From Trachythela sp. YZ-2020 (taxonomy: Eukaryota > Cnidaria > Anthozoa > Malacalcyonacea > Clavulariidae): a DNA stretch of 64,000 bases. A model generated the notes under the pieces. It made no database searches, was not told the origin of the DNA, and saw only the letters and a list, made by a program, of their open reading frames with translations. The translations under genes were made by a program, and so were the position numbers. The stretch covers positions 248,001 to 312,000 of the forward strand of contig JADLSH010000186.1 in assembly GCA_016169945.1 (NCBI GenBank), in the 5' to 3' direction. Each line of letters opens with the position of its first letter. Position 1 is the stretch's first letter. Shown here one piece after another: positions 19,822 to 32,439 of the stretch.

Positions 19822-20044
19822 CTAAAACCAACGGTGTAAAAAGGGGAGGGTTAACCCAAAAATAAGGCTCACTGAACTAAGGCTGCACACTGGACTCATT
19901 ACAATAAACCTCTGGCAAACTATATATCAGCAGATAGCTAATGGACTCAAAAATCTAAAAAAAATATTTTTGAAGACCAAAACTGCGTTGCTATTGGCAA
20001 CCAGGCAGTTAAAGTGGCAACATGCTGTTTCGCGATAGACTGTG

Positions 20045-20341
20045 CTTGAGAAAAGATATGTCAGGAATGGTTTTACCAATTGACATGAAATTTTCAGGAT
20101 ATATATATCTTACCATTTTCTTGGGGATGAACAGAGGATTTTTTAATATTTTGAAAACTAAGCGGATCACGAGGTTTTAAAAATAAGATACAAATTTGCT
20201 TGACAAGTCTATTCAATAACTCATGTTAGAAAATATATATTAAAAAATCCTCTGTTCATCCCCAAGACAATGGCGAGACACAAATCCTGAAAATTTCATG
20301 TAAATTGGTTAAATCGTTCAAGAGATATCCTTTCTCAAAAG
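20045..20341. repeat. Long inverted repeat (~105-bp arms)
   Basis: Arms 20,045-20,149 and 20,236-20,341 are about 85% complementary and share GATGAACAGAGGATTTTTTA next to an 86-bp AT-rich loop. It lies directly beside a transposase C-terminal scrap (20,452) and is probably the subterminal hairpin of that Kolobok-type element, as at 14,301. Confidence 0.8.
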
Positions 20342-20451
20342 GTAAAAAGTGTGAATTTGAGGAAACGGCTTTAAAGTTCAGGTATTGTTTACAATGAGTA
20401 AATGTAAAGTCTATATACCTAAGTTCAAGACCAAAGTCTTACTGAAGATAA

Positions 20452-20545
20452 TTAGAAGGCACCAGCTTCGTATGTGGTACCTTCAGCATCCTTCAATGCC
20501 TCTTCCCTTCTAGTTCGAAGCAAGTTCTCCCCTTGACGCCTTTTT
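20452..20545 (-). pseudogene. Kolobok/Mutator-type transposase C-terminal scrap
   Basis: The minus strand reads RRQGENLLRTRREEALKDAE and then GTTYEAGAF followed by a stop. This is the characteristic end of the transposase family (compare EGVTYEAGGF at 14,616). No other domain is attached. Confidence 0.65.
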
Positions 20546-20639
20546 AGTGCAAAGTTTTTAACTTTGCAGTATTGTGATGAGGGGCGAAAATTCACACGAG
20601 CTATCATACATACATTCATAGATACATACATCATAGTGT

Positions 20640-22582
20640 AAACTTTCCGGGGGGTGCATACAATTTATGTTTCTTTTTAAATTTCATTAACATTTAGTGA
20701 TTTAGTGCTTCAAGACAGGGCTTCACATTTTTCTTTAAATATTCTTTTGATCTTATGGCGAGTTTACACAAACTATGCTGATTTAGAGTCTTTATATTGA
20801 ACTTGAAACATTTGCTGAAGACGTTGAATTGACATTAAATTGGCGACCTTTCCCCCGGAACACCCGATTTTTTGTGCAATCTCAAATGCACGTGCGCTAT
20901 CAAGTGCGTGGCCGCGAGGTGATTGCGAGATTCGTACACGTGCCGACGTGCCGTGTAGCGAGTCTAGCGACAAGAACATTATTTATATTATTTGACATTT
21001 GCTTTCGAGAATATGATTATGACATACTGTATCTCAAATGCGAGTTTGCAGATTATATAAATGATAAGGAAGGTAAATGTGGTAGCAGTTTAAAGGCTAT
21101 ATTATTTCAAATACAACTATAGCCTTATGAACTATAGGGGCAATGCCAATGTGGCAATGTCAATAAACTTGTGCAAGTCGATGGCTGGATATATATAGTA
21201 TACTGCGTGTATTCGATCTGTAATCTGTATTATGAACTATCAAAACAGTGTAGACTATAGTATCCGATTTATATTATAACCTCCATGGTATAAAGCGGAA
21301 TCATATAAACGTGCTGCAAAGCCTGCAGTCCCAATAGTCGTGTTAATTTAAACTTTACAGTATACCTTGAATTGATGGGATATAATTGTATTGGGATGTA
21401 TAATATTTTAAAATAAATGTAAATTCTGATTTTCCGTGATATAAATAATTACGTTTGAAGTGTGAACGTAAACAACAGTACTGTTTATATATGCATTGTC
21501 ATTGACATTGTTAGGAAAACGAAAGTTACACAGTATTTCCGCTTTGAAAAAAATCCCCTTAAAAATTGTGTCGGTGCTCTAGTTGAAGGCAGTGGCCGAC
21601 TATACACCCTTATTTCACCAAACAATTCAGATTTCCGATTTGGACTTACTTAACTTGGGCTAATATATAATAGCCGCCCATGTGCAAAATTTGAAGTGAC
21701 AGTCCGGAATTATAGAGTACAAACATATACAGTAGTCATATTACTGTAAACAAAATTTTCAACACAACATTTAATAATAATATGAACCCTGTAATATTTA
21801 CAAAACTAAACTATATCATACATGTAACTACTCTTTACTCTTTGTCCTTCTATAACTTAATACTGAGTATAAGTCATAAACATAACGATTAACGAATGTT
21901 TTTCTTTCAACACAACGACAACGTAATATTTACTGTAACTATTCATCCACAACATTCATTGCCTTGATAACTTTGTCCTCTCTCAAGATTACAAATAAAA
22001 TCTTTTTTGCTAAAAGCAAAGTTTCAATGATCATTTTCTTGGAAAGCTTGGTAGGGTCCGTCTCTTGTTACAAGTAATTATAAATGGGGCATAATTTGCC
22101 TGCGTTAAAAACACGATTTTAAAAATAGGCCTTCGAAAAACAAATGTCATGAGAACTTGACAATCTTGACATATAAATACTGCTAGCTATAATTCCATGC
22201 ATGACTCATCTATTTACGTCAGCAATAAATACGCATACACTTCCCACAGCGAGTTGTGAAATATTCTTTATCTGTAGGATCAAGGAGAGATTTTCCTGAA
22301 ACATTACTTACATTTACTTGTAAATTATGGTGTTTATACATGATCCAAAATTCAACAAAAATATGTCTTCGCCGCAGAGTACTGTTTTCTTACTGAATTT
22401 CCCCCCATTTTCACTCCCATTTTCCTCAAAACGTATGGCTCTTTGAAACTTTGCACAATCCTTGGATCCCTAGTTTGGTATACTAGATATATTACAATAT
22501 TGTTCCCCGTGTCAATTTACATATGTAGGTCATGTTTTGGAGAAAAATAAATTTTGACCAAAAACTTAAGGGGTTACCCTTA
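20640..22582. other. Interval without recognisable genes
   Basis: AT-rich sequence with scattered short frames, none with a domain I recognise on either strand. No strong repeats noticed. Confidence 0.55.
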
Positions 22583-23926
22583 GAGGGTGAGAGGCTGCTT
22601 TCGCTCGTCTTCAGGGAGGAGGTGGTTCCCTTCGAAAATCGTCGTACGGATCTTCTCCAAACTCCTGTCGTCCCAAAGGAGCTTGACGTTGCTCGGCTGC
22701 GACTGCACCTAGTATTGAAATTAAATGTTTTTGAATGAGGGTGGCACATAATAGTGGATTCACACTAACAAACTTGTGGCCCTGAAACAGAAAGCATATT
22801 TATTATTTAGCAGTAAAAGTATTGAATCGTTTATATTTGTTTTGATGCTCTATTATAAGATTTTACCTTGTACAGGAGCCGGCCAACCCGCTGCATATTT
22901 TCTCTCGAGGCGTCTTTAGGGCGGCTACCGCCATTCATGGAGGACATGTATTTTTGGAACCTCACCAATGCCGGGATGGAATCCAACTAAAAACATAAAA
23001 TAATATATATAAATATGGCTTATGATAACCAAGATTTTAATTACTTAGCAATTATTGTATTTTTGATATATTTCTATTGATGTAATAATTAACAAATAGT
23101 TTTATTACCATTTTAACCAGCGACCGTCTTGGGAATGTTTTCGGGGCCGATATTTTCAACATTTCTTCATCTCCCGATGGTGAAGGGGTTGTCGAAAGGG
23201 ACGATGGGGCACTCTCACTCTCGCTCTCACTTTCTTCTTTCCTCGGCTTGATGGCAGCCTGTTCTTTACGCTGCTTCGCTATACGGCGCGCTCGGAGGCG
23301 TCTATCCGAGATGGTATTGTTGTATCTAAAAATGTATTACGTTTTAACCACGTGTTTGACAATATGATTGGCTACTATAACCTCGAACAAAACATGATCT
23401 TAGCAACTTACTCTTTGTATGCAGCGTCGGTTGTTTTCAACCCATGCACCTCCTTGAGGTGCATGCCGACCCTGACTACCTTTTTAAGGCAGCCAGGGAC
23501 AGGGCAAGGTGTTCTCTGGTACGACTGCTTTGCGTTTTCTTTCTTTAGTCGTTTCCTCCCCGAAACCTATGTGATACGATATATATCGGTAGTCCGATAC
23601 GATATATGGGACCATTCGTGTCCTGTTGCCCTTACCTTCAACCATATATTTAGTTATTCAAAGTTGTTTTTTCTCTAATTTAATAGTTTTATTTCTTTCA
23701 CATTTATGTATGGTTGTAAAATTAATATATAAATAAACAAAATAAATAAATACCTCCAGTGCCTCCGCCTTGGAAAGCTTGTGTTTCCTATCAAGATGCA
23801 TAAGCAGCACCTTCAATTTAAGGCCGCACTTTGGATAGTTTTTTGCGCGCCGGATATTCTAGAAAAACAAAGTGCGTTTAGAATATGAAAAGACCGGTGA
23901 TACATAAGACAGACCGATGATACATA

Positions 23927-25038
23927 TAATATAATAATAATAATAATGGTTTTATTAATCACATTTCAATAGCAAAGTATATAGCTAAATTATTATGTGT
24001 TACAGGATTATGAAGAATAAAATACAAAACTCTTATATATTATAATTAAGACTATGAATTAGTATTTTCTTTAAAATTATGTGAGTAGTATATAAAATTA
24101 TGGTAGGGCATATAATAGAATTAGGATTTTTCGCTAATTGTACTAAAATTATTATATTAATAATATATATATAGTAAAATCTGAAACACTAGTATGCTAA
24201 AACAATTATAAACCTATAAATCAAATCTTTCAGTTAATGCTTTCATTGTATTTATCGATCGCATATACTAAAGGACTACTTTTGAAGCGTTCCGTTCTAC
24301 AAGCAAAATTATAAATTAAATTACTATTTGCTCTAGTTTCTCTCTTTTTAATGTTAGAATGTTTATCAGGAAGCAAACCATGTAATTTATGGGTGGGCTG
24401 GACCATATTTCTGATAAGGTCAATACACAGGAGCTTTCTTCGTTCTTTAAGTGGTATAAGTTTACATTCTTTTAGGGCTTCATTGTAGTCCTTTCCAGGG
24501 CAGATAATTCTGAGCGCCCGTTTTTGGATTCTTTCGATGTTGTTACTTTGGTCTTGGGTGAGGTTTCCATGCCATACTTGCGCTCCATACTCGAGAGTGG
24601 ACCTTATAACAGCGCAGTAAAAGGATTTTAAATCATCTTTACACGCGCTATAATTCTTAAGGATCTTTAAAAAATGGAGCCGTTTAGCTGCTTTTTTGAT
24701 AATAAATTCAGTATTTTTGGCCCATTTCATATCATCATCCAGCCACATTCCTAGTAATTTATATGACTTTACCCGAGCGATAGGTTGGCCGTCAATATTA
24801 ATTGGCGGGATGGTTGTTTTATTCTTCCTGAAATCGAGAATCATTTCTCTGCATTTCTTCGCATTTAGTTCCATTTTTTCATGCTTTGCAAACAGAACTA
24901 CATTGTTGACATTTTCTTGAGTTTTTCCAATCGGTGTCCCGGAAATGTGGTCTGATACTTGTATCACTTCAGATAAGGTCGTGTCGTCCATAAACATTGT
25001 TGTTTCTCCCTCATCCGTACGATTTTGGTTAGACAAAA
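23927..25038 (-). mobile_element. 5'-truncated LINE inserted in Crypton copy A
   Basis: Flanked by the 16-bp direct repeat AGACCGATGATACATA (23,911-23,926 and 25,039-25,054), the expected target duplication. The element's 3' end is an (ATT)n-type microsatellite at 23,927-23,946. Only the last third of the reverse transcriptase ORF remains. The same 16-mer also occurs in slightly changed tandem copies on both sides, so the target was a small tandem array. Confidence 0.8.
24230..25020 (-). CDS. LINE reverse transcriptase C-terminal fragment
   Basis: An open frame from about 25,020 to the stop at 24,230. It begins just before the catalytic FMDDTTLSEVI (FxDD motif, only one side of the polymerase active site). 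It continues through KTIPPINIDGQ-type thumb sequence, KLLGMWLDDDMKW, SFYCAVIRSTLEYGAQVWHG and RIQKRALRIICPG, the usual C-terminal blocks of CR1/L2-clade LINE proteins. The frame is open throughout, but the N-terminal endonuclease and most palm motifs are missing by 5' truncation, so it is inactive. Confidence 0.8.
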
Positions 25039-26769
25039 AGACCGATGATACATACAAAAAGACCCATGATACATACAAGACCGATGATACATACTGACAT
25101 GTAATTTCATTACAATTACCAACCTTAGTCTTTTCGGGGATAACGCATTCCGATCCGGAACTATCTCCATCCTAAAAGCGAAAATTAATGAGCTTAACTT
25201 CAATACTTAGCATGATATTTAGTCGTTCTTATTTAGTAAAGTAAAGATTGCTTTAATTAAGGTTAACTACCTCGCCTCCTTCCACTTGCTCCTCCTTGTC
25301 TTTCTTCTGATGTAAAGGTTTCTGGAAAAAGATAACATATTATTTTAATTAAGAATATCTTCAGAATAGGAAGTCTCCATAAACAATCAAAGTGGCTCGT
25401 CATCGTCTGATGATGCTAAAGTGTTTTTCGATTTCTGTAAAAAGATAACTTCAGAACCTAAGAATGTCTTCAGAATAGGAAGACTGCACAAACAATGAAC
25501 AGTACCTTTGGAAGTGGTTCCTTCCCCTCTCTTTTGCTTTGACGTTTCTAGAAGAATACAACAGATTGTTTTAATTAAGAATATTTTCATAATAGGAAGG
25601 CTCCATAAACAATCAAAAGTACTTTGCCAACTGGTTCTTCCAGATCATCGCTTGCTTCATCATCTGATTCCTCGCTCCATGTTTTTTCACGGAGTGGAGG
25701 TGTTTCTACATCCTAAAAGACAAAAATAATGAGGTTAGCCCCTTGTCTTCCTCCTTTCGTGTCTGGATGATGATCCTTTTTCTGTAAAAAGATAACAGAT
25801 TATTTTAATTAAGAATTGTTCAAAATAATAGCTCTGCACAAACAATCTAAAGTATGTCACCTGCATTTCGGATAAACTGGCGGCAATGGCCTCCATCTTC
25901 GTCTCGAATTTCCAGCCACTTGGCGTCATTTGCATCTTTCTGTTGACGGCCATAAGATTCCGTTCCAAACTGTCGTTGATAGATGGAGGAAAAAAGCAAA
26001 ACACATTTAGTGTAAAATTTCCGATTAATAATAAATTATATACCTTTAGTTCTACTACATTATTATTTAAATACCTCAAAATCTTCTGTGTCATATAGAG
26101 CTTCCTCCGCATCTTCAGCCGTTCCCCCGTATCGATATCGGTACAACAAGATAAGGGTTTCTGGGAATAATACCTGCAATAGATATGTGGTACAAATTAA
26201 GGCCAAGTTCTACCAACCGACGACAGTGCAAATAACTAATACATTATGCTTAATCAACAATACCTTAAAAATATAATCGACCACCTGTCGCTGGTGATCA
26301 CCACCAGCGAATTGGCGCATGAGGTCTACCATGATGAACTCAAGCTTTGCGGTCCCCCAGGCCATTTCATTGCGGGCCTTGCCTGCTATTTGGAATTGCC
26401 GATGCCTATCACACTTGACTGTGCCGTTTCGTATTGCCTTCAAAATAGGTTCTATCTTGTCCAAGATTATCATCAGCTCCGCATCGATAATCTCTGCTAG
26501 CGGAGCACTCTCCGTTCGTTCATCCATCTAAATAAATATATATGCAAAAGCTCACTTCCCTTGTGGTCGTTTGAGCACTCTGGCCCCAAGACACTTCACG
26601 CATGTCTGGATGCGCATGTGTCTGAGTATTGTACCACATGCGCTTGGTGAGGGCAAGAGTATGGTGTATAAATACGAAGTCACTCGCATCTAGACTGCGT
26701 TACAAGCTGCACTGACGAGCCGTTGAACGGCGAAACATGCATGTCTGCAGATTTGACTGTATTTTATTT

Positions 26770-27710
26770 TATATATATTTTGTTCCATAGTGGAGAAAAT
26801 TACGTATGTGCTCTGTTAAGACCATGGTCAAACATACTGGTAAAGAAAGACACAACGAAGCATATTTCAATACATTTTTTCGACAAAAATGCTTCGTTGC
26901 ATTTATGCAGAATTTATTACTATTTTCCTACATACAGTAATCTAGATTATTTTACCAGTATGTGCTCTTTTAAGCTCAAGATCAAACATACTGGTAGAGA
27001 ATGGCATGACGAACCATATTGCAATACATCTTGCATACAAAAAAAATGCTTCGTTGAATTTATGCACAATTTATTACTATTTTCCTACATACAATAATCT
27101 ATATTATTTTACCAGTATGTGCTCTTTTAAGCTCAAGGTCACCATACTGGTAGAGAATGGAATGACGAACCATATTTCAATACATTTCTTCGACAAAAAT
27201 GCTTCGTTGAATTTATGCAGAATTTATTACTATTTTCCTACATACAGTAATCTGATTATTTTACCAGTATGTGCTCTTTTAAGCTCAAGGTCAAACATAC
27301 TGGTAGAGAAAGTCATGGGGAACCATATTTCAATACATTTCTTCTACAAAAATGCTTCGTTGATTTATGCAGAATTTATTACTATTTCCTACATACAATA
27401 ATCTATATTATTTTACCAGTATGTGCTCTTTTAAGCTCAAGGTCACCATACTGGTAGAGAAAGTCATGGCGAACCATATTTCAATACATTTTTTCGACAA
27501 AAATGCTTCGTTGAATTTATGCAGAATTTATTACTATTTTCTTATTTTTTTCATTCTGCGGGTGGAGAAAGTTTACCAGTAAGTGCTCTGTTAAGCTCAA
27601 GGTCAAACATACTGGTAGATAATGGCATGATGAACCATATTGCAATACATCTTGTATACAAAAAATGCTTCGTTGAATTTATGCAGAATTTATTCTTAAT
27701 TTTTAGTATT
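26770..27710 (+). repeat. ~152-bp tandem array A
   Basis: Six imperfect units beginning TTACCAGTATGTGCTCTTTT, near 26,950, 27,108, 27,262, 27,412 and 27,570, plus a partial first unit. Each unit carries TACCAGTATG facing CATACTGGTA about 23 bp apart. The first unit also has CAACGAAGCAT facing ATGCTTCGTTG. It lies just upstream of exon 1 of Crypton copy A. Open frames through it are repeat artefacts. Confidence 0.9.
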
Positions 27711-27715
27711 TTTAA

Positions 27716-28499
27716 CTGACACTGGACATCGTAAGGTGCAAGAGACGATCGTAAAATGCAAAACGATAAATTCATGAATATATTTACATGTTTAATACCC
27801 TTATGTGTTCTAGAGTCACTTATATACATTTAACAACGAAAAAAAACTTACAGTTCACGTTCCTTCTCCCCAAAATTACTAACTTTCGCTTTGGATTTAA
27901 AAAACAACCTTTCAGGAATTCCAAAATGGCGCAACAGGCCAGAGATTTTGGGAAACCCCCAGAGATTGGGGGAAACCCCTATTTTTTTGACTGGTTATTC
28001 ATAACCTCTCGTAACTTACTCATTATGTTATCTATGGTCACGAAACTTACTGTGTATATGTTAAATTATACCCGGAACAATTTGTTGGTGATTGTGGACC
28101 GATGCGAGATGTTCACTTAAGGTGGCTGGTTAGGGTCATGGCCTCCATAACCCTAACCCTAATTAGGTGCCTACGCATTTTGACAATTTTTTTAAAATTG
28201 ACCCCCTATCCGTCGCTTTTGGTCAATCCCCACCAAACTTGGTACAGGTACTCAGTTGGGTACGGGAAACATTGCACTTAGGTTTGGGGGTGAACCCCCT
28301 TAACCGCTGACCGCTACATACAATATTCCTCAAAAAATTGTCAAAATGACACCGATTCTGTCTGGGCCGTGTTTAGGTGCTTAGCCCCCAAACCCGGTGG
28401 CTTAGGGGTGCCTAGGCACAACCAATCCAAGGCTTTCTAAGCCTCTTTCCATCCTTTGTCCCTACCGGGGTTCACCAAAAAATAGGGTAAAGTTATGAA
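27716..28499. repeat. Conserved upstream block of Crypton copy A
   Basis: About 780 bp nearly identical to 33,500-34,311, ending in the same AGTTATGAA. The copies differ in their short open frames, so it is probably non-coding (5' end of the element). A TAACCCTAACCC-type patch near 28,150 is one repeat unit longer than in copy B. Confidence 0.85.
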
Positions 28500-31400
28500 T
28501 ATAAATAGTTATAAATGTCAGACACAGACGCACTGTCCTTTAGTGAGGCAGTTGCAGTCTGGATTGTTTTTGTCTGCAATTTTGAGAAAACGTTGCTTCG
28601 ACGTATTTTATGCTTGGATGTCCTGGATGACTTTGGTTTCTTCCATGCCACATTAGAAGAGGTAGTTGGCTGTTGTTGTGTCTCAGATGCTGTGTTTGCG
28701 TTGGAAGTACACGGTTCTTGCAGCAACGTGTCTGGGTTGATACTCTCCAGATACCGCCCAACAGCCGACATCCGTTTGGTGGTGTCTTCTTTGTTATAAT
28801 ATCCCTCTGCCGTTTCAAGATTATGTGTCATTTGGGCGGCAAGGTCGACCGCCGACACTGCAGTGCTCCCATCTCCTCTGTGCCGGGTGACGACAGCCTT
28901 CCGTATTCTAGATCCTCCAACATTGGCACGCAGGGCAGGAAACGTGCGCCTAACACTGTCTGCAAGTCGACGCGTTATTTGTCGGCCTTCCATAGGAGTC
29001 CCCGTGCTGTTAATGAAGAAGGGCTCTCTATCGTGAACGACACCGGTGATCGGAGGAAAGAGGGAAAGGGTCGACGAATGGAAGAGGGGCCGCATTTTGT
29101 TCAAATAGACCATGGCAAGCCGATGGTTGACCTGGTTCCAGAATACCTGGGCCGGTCCTTTGGTGGACGCCGTTTTGTGGATGTGCGTGCGGGTGTTGAA
29201 CATCGGCGGGGTTTCATCTGTATCCCACACGCCGCTGTTAAATTCATCCAACGTCAGGTTAGCCAAGGCCCCTGGTCTCTGGCTAGATTTGACCAACAAT
29301 CTTATAAAAAGTAATGTTAAGTCATTCAATTAAATAATATTCATGCAAAATAATATTCGGTGGTCGACTGTTCTGTAAAAGTACAATAAGAACTTCGACA
29401 TTTCGAGCGAAGGCCCTTCGTCTGGAAATCAATAGGGGCGAAGGACATAACAGTCACCGCCGAATCTTTGCTACACAGGCACCATACGTTTGAGATAATT
29501 TGTGAAATAATATACCTTAGAATTAGTAGGTCCCGATATTGCGCGAACTCATCCCTTGTGATCGAAGGTACAATACCAGATTCCATGGCCAACATCTTTC
29601 GCGCCATTTTGTTGGCCTACGGGGTGTTCCCCAGCGCTTCGAGTTCTTCCTTCGACAACAAGTCCTCCATGTCTCTTGTTCGTAATTCCGACCTTCGGAT
29701 GTAGACAGCGGGAGCAAGGGATTTTAACCAACCATCCATGAGCCTATTTGCGCTACTGACGTCGGCGATGTCTCTGTCTGAGATTGTCATATTCAACATC
29801 TTCTCCAGAAATCCGCGCCTTGCCAGAACAAAGTTGTAGAACAACTTGAGCGCATGGATATATGCCTTCAAAGTGTCTGGCTGTTTCCGCTCCGACTCCG
29901 GAAGGAGATGGTTACCTTCGAAGAAGGTCGTCCGGATCTTTTCCAGGCACGAGTCGTCCCAGAGAAGGTGAACGTCCCTAGGTTTCGACTGCACCTAGAA
30001 TTGAAATAAAAACTTTTCGAATGAGGGTGGCAGATAATAGTGAATTCACACTAACAGACGTGTGGTCCTAAAACACAAAAAATACTTATTAGATTGTTTA
30101 TCTTTGTATTTCATGTTATATTACAGGATTTTACCTGGTAAAGTAGTCGGCCCACGCGTTGCATGTTCTCGCGGGACGCGGCTTTCGGTCGATGGCCACC
30201 ATCCATGGATGACAAATACTTCTCGAAGCGCACCAAACATGGAATTCCATCCAACTAAAAACATGGATAATACATATAAAATATGGGTTATGATAACCAA
30301 CCTTTTAATTACTTACCAATTATTATATTATTATATATTTCTGTTCGTTTAAAAATACACAAATAAAATAGTTTTAATACCATTATCACCAGGGATCGTC
30401 TTTGGATTGGCTTCGGGGCAGACACTGCAAGTGGAGCGCCGTCGTCTTCGGACGAGGATGACGAGGAAGTGGTTGGAATATCTTCTTCACCTGAGGCAGC
30501 TGCAGTTGATGTTGTACCTGGCTTGGTTTTTGCCTTGCGCTCACTCGCTTTAATACGTTGGCGAAGCCGTTGCTGTGCGATCACTTTATTGTATCTAAAA
30601 ATGTGTTACGTTTTAGCCTCGTGTTTAACACTATGATTCACTAACTTGACCCTCGAACAAATGATCTTAAAACTTACTCTTGGTAGTCAGGATCCGTTGT
30701 TTCCATGTGATGGACTTCCCGGAGATGGACGTCGACCCTGACCACTTTCTTGATACAGCCCGGATAAGGGCACGCAGATGGATGATACGACTGCTTGGCC
30801 CCTTCTTTGACAAGCCTTTTCATGGCGACCACTTTAGCCTCAGCTTTAGGTAAACGATGTTTGTTTTCAAGGTGGCTTAAGAGGACTTTAAAGGAATTCC
30901 CACAGAGCGGGCAGGGTTTTTGGCGCCGTTTGTTCTAGAAAAATAAACTCCATTCAAACTCCATTTTTGTTCTAGAAAAATAAACTCCATTTACACTTTC
31001 ATGTAAGAAAGTGCAGAACAGGCTTAATTAGTTTAATTACAATTAACAACCTTAGGCTTCTCGGGGATGGGACATTCCGATGCCGAGCTGTCGATTTCCT
31101 AAAAGCCAAAAATAATGTGCTTAGCTTCAATACTTAGTATGATATTTAGTCGTACTTATTTAGTAAAGTAAAGATCGCTTTAATTAAGGTTAACTACCTC
31201 GCCTCCTTCCACTTTCTTCTTCTGAGGTTTCTGGAAAAAGATAACATGTTATTTTAATTAAGAATATCTTCAGAATAGGAAGCCTCCATAAACAATCAAA
31301 AGTACCTTGGGAGGAAGTTCATCATGCTTCCCCTTAAAAATTCGTTTGAATCTCTAGAAAATATAACAGATTATTTAATGGGGAATATTTTCATAATAGG

Positions 31401-32398
31401 AAGGCTCCATAAAAAATGAAAAGTACCTGTCCAAATGTCTCGTCATCGTCCTCTGACGAGGTCTCTTTCGATTTCTATAAAAAGATAACAGATTAAATTA
31501 AACCTAAGAATATTTTCATAATAGGAAGGCTCCATAAACAATCAAAAGTACTTTGCGAGGAGGTTCATCATCGGCAGATTCATCATCATCTGACTCTTCA
31601 CTCCAGGTTCTTTCTTTAACCTAAAAGACAAAAATAATGAGCTTAGCCCCTTGTCTTCCTTCTTTCTTGTCTGGATGATCCTTTTTCTGTAAAAAGATAA
31701 CAGATTATTTTCATTAAGAATTGTTCAAAATAATAGCTCTGCACCTTGCCCTCGAATTGGCGCCACCAGGCCTGCATCGCTTCTCCTCTGCCACTTCGAT
31801 AAATTTCATTTCCATACTGTCGTTGATAGATGGAGGAAAAAAGCAAAACACATTTAGTGTAAAATTTCCGATTAATAATAAATTATATACCTTTAGTTCT
31901 ACTACATTATTATTTAAATACCTCAAAATCTGCTATTTCCATAAGGCCTTCCTCAGCCTCTTCATGGGTTCCCCCATATTGGTTCCGATAGAGCATATTA
32001 ATGCTTTCGGGGAGTAAAACCTGCAATATATATGTGGTACAAATGAAGACCAAGTTCTACCAACCAAGGACAGTGCAAATAACTGATACATTATGCTTAA
32101 TCAACAATACCTTAAAAATATAATCAGTACTCTTTCGCATGTCATCACCACCAGCGAATCTGCGGACGAGGTAACGCATAATACAATGGAGCTGGTCGTC
32201 ATCCAATTTTCCTGGTGACATCGACCATGCCATGTCATTGCGGGCCTTGCCTGCTGTCTTGAATATGTCATTCCTGGAACACTCAATTGTCCCGTCTTGT
32301 ATTCTTTGCAGAATTGGCTGCATCCTTTCCAACCTTGTGAGAAGCTCTGCTTCTGATAGATTCTCTAGCAGAGCAGAACTCTCCGTTCGTTCATCCAT
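28493..32398 (-). pseudogene. Crypton tyrosine recombinase gene, copy B, one premature stop
   Basis: Exon 1 is 32,111-32,398 (96 codons). Small acidic exons follow between 31,925 and 31,200. A zinc-finger exon lies near 30,685-30,935 (CPLCGNSFKVLLSHLENKH; CPYPGC ... VHLREVHH). Next come a serine-rich exon at about 30,385-30,595, LDGIPCLVRFEKYLSSMDGG near 30,140-30,255, and the recombinase N-terminal domain at 29,996-29,617 continuing to about 29,523. The catalytic exon at 28,493-29,329 has SQRPGAL (first Arg), GGSRIRKAV (second basic box) and MTHNLETAEGYYN (His and nucleophilic Tyr). An in-frame TAG near 29,616 (after ALGNTP) is the only clear lesion. The stop codon lies inside the boundary repeat AGTTATGAA. 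DNA cutting and rejoining via the Tyr is inferred from family knowledge. Confidence 0.75.
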
Positions 32399-32439
32399 CT
32401 AAATATATATATATATTTTATTTTATATATATTTTGTTC

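Larger units (their letters stand above)
22583..26527 (-). pseudogene. Crypton-like multi-exon gene, copy A, lacking recombinase domain
   Basis: Exon 1 is 26,264-26,527 (88 codons, MDERTES start, GTATTG donor). Short acidic or basic exons follow, each alternating with AT-rich introns of 60-130 bp. Then come a zinc-finger exon near 23,770-23,870 (YPKCGLKLKVLLMHLDRKH), an exon at about 23,415-23,570 with CPVPGC and GMHLKEVH, and a serine-rich exon at 23,115-23,335. Next are LDSIPALVRFQKYMSSM near 22,870-22,988 and the start of the recombinase N-terminal domain (LLWDDRSLEKIRTT), which breaks off at about 22,583. The exon order mirrors copy B. The C2H2-like fingers would bind DNA; without the catalytic domain the gene cannot mobilise itself. 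Confidence 0.6.
22583..28499 (-). mobile_element. Crypton-like element, copy A (3' truncated)
   Basis: Homologous over most of its length to copy B at 28,491-34,311: the same exon series, then the same 152-bp array, then the same upstream block ending in AGTTATGAA at 28,491-28,499. Homology stops at about 22,583, inside the first recombinase exon (after ERKQPLTL), so the catalytic domain is lost. A LINE has inserted at 23,927-25,038. Coding exons are clearly more diverged from copy B than the upstream array and block. Confidence 0.75.

Noticed and set aside
28140..28180. Telomere-like CCCTAA repeats
   Set aside because: Only two or three units inside the Crypton upstream block, with one fewer in copy B; no sign of a chromosome end.
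28673..29314. 213-codon plus-strand frame
   Set aside because: Antisense shadow of the tyrosine recombinase exon, whose catalytic motifs are on the minus strand.
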